Source: JADJOY01 sp016713535 [NCBI: Deltaproteobacteria bacterium] (GTDB taxonomy: Bacteria; JADJOY01). From it: DNA of 47,929 nt. Below, piece after piece: positions 47,740 to 47,929 of this stretch. The stretch's first letter is position 1. Each line of letters opens with the position of its first letter. The notes beneath the pieces were generated by a model. The model did no database searches, was not told the origin of the DNA, and saw nothing but the letters and a program-made list of their open reading frames with translations. The stretch is from assembly GCA_016713535.1 (NCBI GenBank), contig JADJOY010000047.1, positions 1 through 47,929 on the forward strand, in the 5' to 3' direction. The translations under genes were made by a program, and so were the position numbers.

Positions 47740-47929
47740 CCCGAGCCGTGGTGCTGGTGGTGCTCGGCTGGTTGCTGATGATGATGGAGATCGGGCTGGC
47801 GCCGCTCATTCCGTTCGGAGCGTTCCGTCCCGACGCGGTCGCGGTGCTGGTGCTGACGCTCGCGCTCAAGGGCGGCGATCCGTTCGAGGGGCTGGTCGTC
47901 ACGTTCCTGCTGGCGACGATGGTCGACCT
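47736..47929 (+). CDS. mreD: Rod-shape determining protein MreD, N-terminal part cut by the window edge
   Basis: Only the first 64 or so codons are present. The protein is strongly hydrophobic: VVLVVLGWLLMMMEIGLAPLI, FRPDAVAVLVLTLALKGG, LVVTFLLATMVDL, which is the multi-pass pattern of MreD, an inner-membrane component of the elongasome. The GTG start overlaps the mreC stop codon by 3 nt (GTGA), consistent with coupled translation. The identification rests on position after mreC and hydrophobic pattern as much as on motifs. Confidence 0.85.
   Translation, partial: MTRAVVLVVLGWLLMMMEIGLAPLIPFGAFRPDAVAVLVLTLALKGGDPFEGLVVTFLLATMVD

Overview
The window is about 48 kb of very GC-rich (roughly 70 %) bacterial chromosome. 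GmhA (LPS heptose), a PpiD-like periplasmic chaperone, a DUF3187-type outer-membrane protein, lipoproteins and MreBCD point to a Gram-negative, rod-shaped cell. CoA-thioester catabolism genes of steroid-degradation type, an F420-type LLM oxidoreductase, a MopE-like Cys/Asp repeat and a Myxo-CTERM-like tail fit a deep proteobacterial-type lineage such as Myxococcota or Binatota. That placement is inference; no rRNA or tRNA gene was seen.

Layout. 1-1420: a non-coding tandem array of about 14 units of ~100 bp, each holding strong hairpins. 1428-10962: a catabolic island. A minus-strand operon (SCP-x/Ltp2-like thiolase, DUF35 protein, acyl-CoA dehydrogenase) diverges from a plus-strand series (conserved 103-aa protein, acyl-CoA ligase, crotonase, KstD-like flavoprotein, LLM oxidoreductase). 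The divergent region carries a promoter whose -10 overlaps a perfect match to the mycobacterial KstR operator consensus. 11032-22919: mixed functions (pentapeptide-repeat protein, zinc-ribbon membrane protein, radical SAM/B12 enzyme, phosphopantetheinyl transferase, FHA-EAL phosphodiesterase, secreted GH18 protein, EttA, MFS transporter, pilin-like protein). 22943-30645: GH38 lipoprotein, unknown lipoprotein, M61 peptidase, hybrid histidine kinase. 31068-40420: a run of ten minus-strand genes, gmhA to purA, through an unknown protein, a SAM hydrolase, a site-2 protease, DUF3343, a macro-domain protein, a lipoprotein, a class V aminotransferase and serA; several overlap by 4 nt. 40594-47929: trxA, DUF3187, an ECF sigma / ChrR-like anti-sigma pair, a PpiD-like foldase, and mreB-mreC-mreD cut by the window edge.

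Two features cut across the window. First, intergenic spaces hold several families of GC-rich palindromic repeats, and one of them is a relative of the left-edge array. Second, about ten conserved genes, including mreB and trxA, are broken by 1-2 nt frameshifts, several at G or C runs. Uncorrected long-read indels explain this better than real pseudogenes, so I report the restored gene spans.
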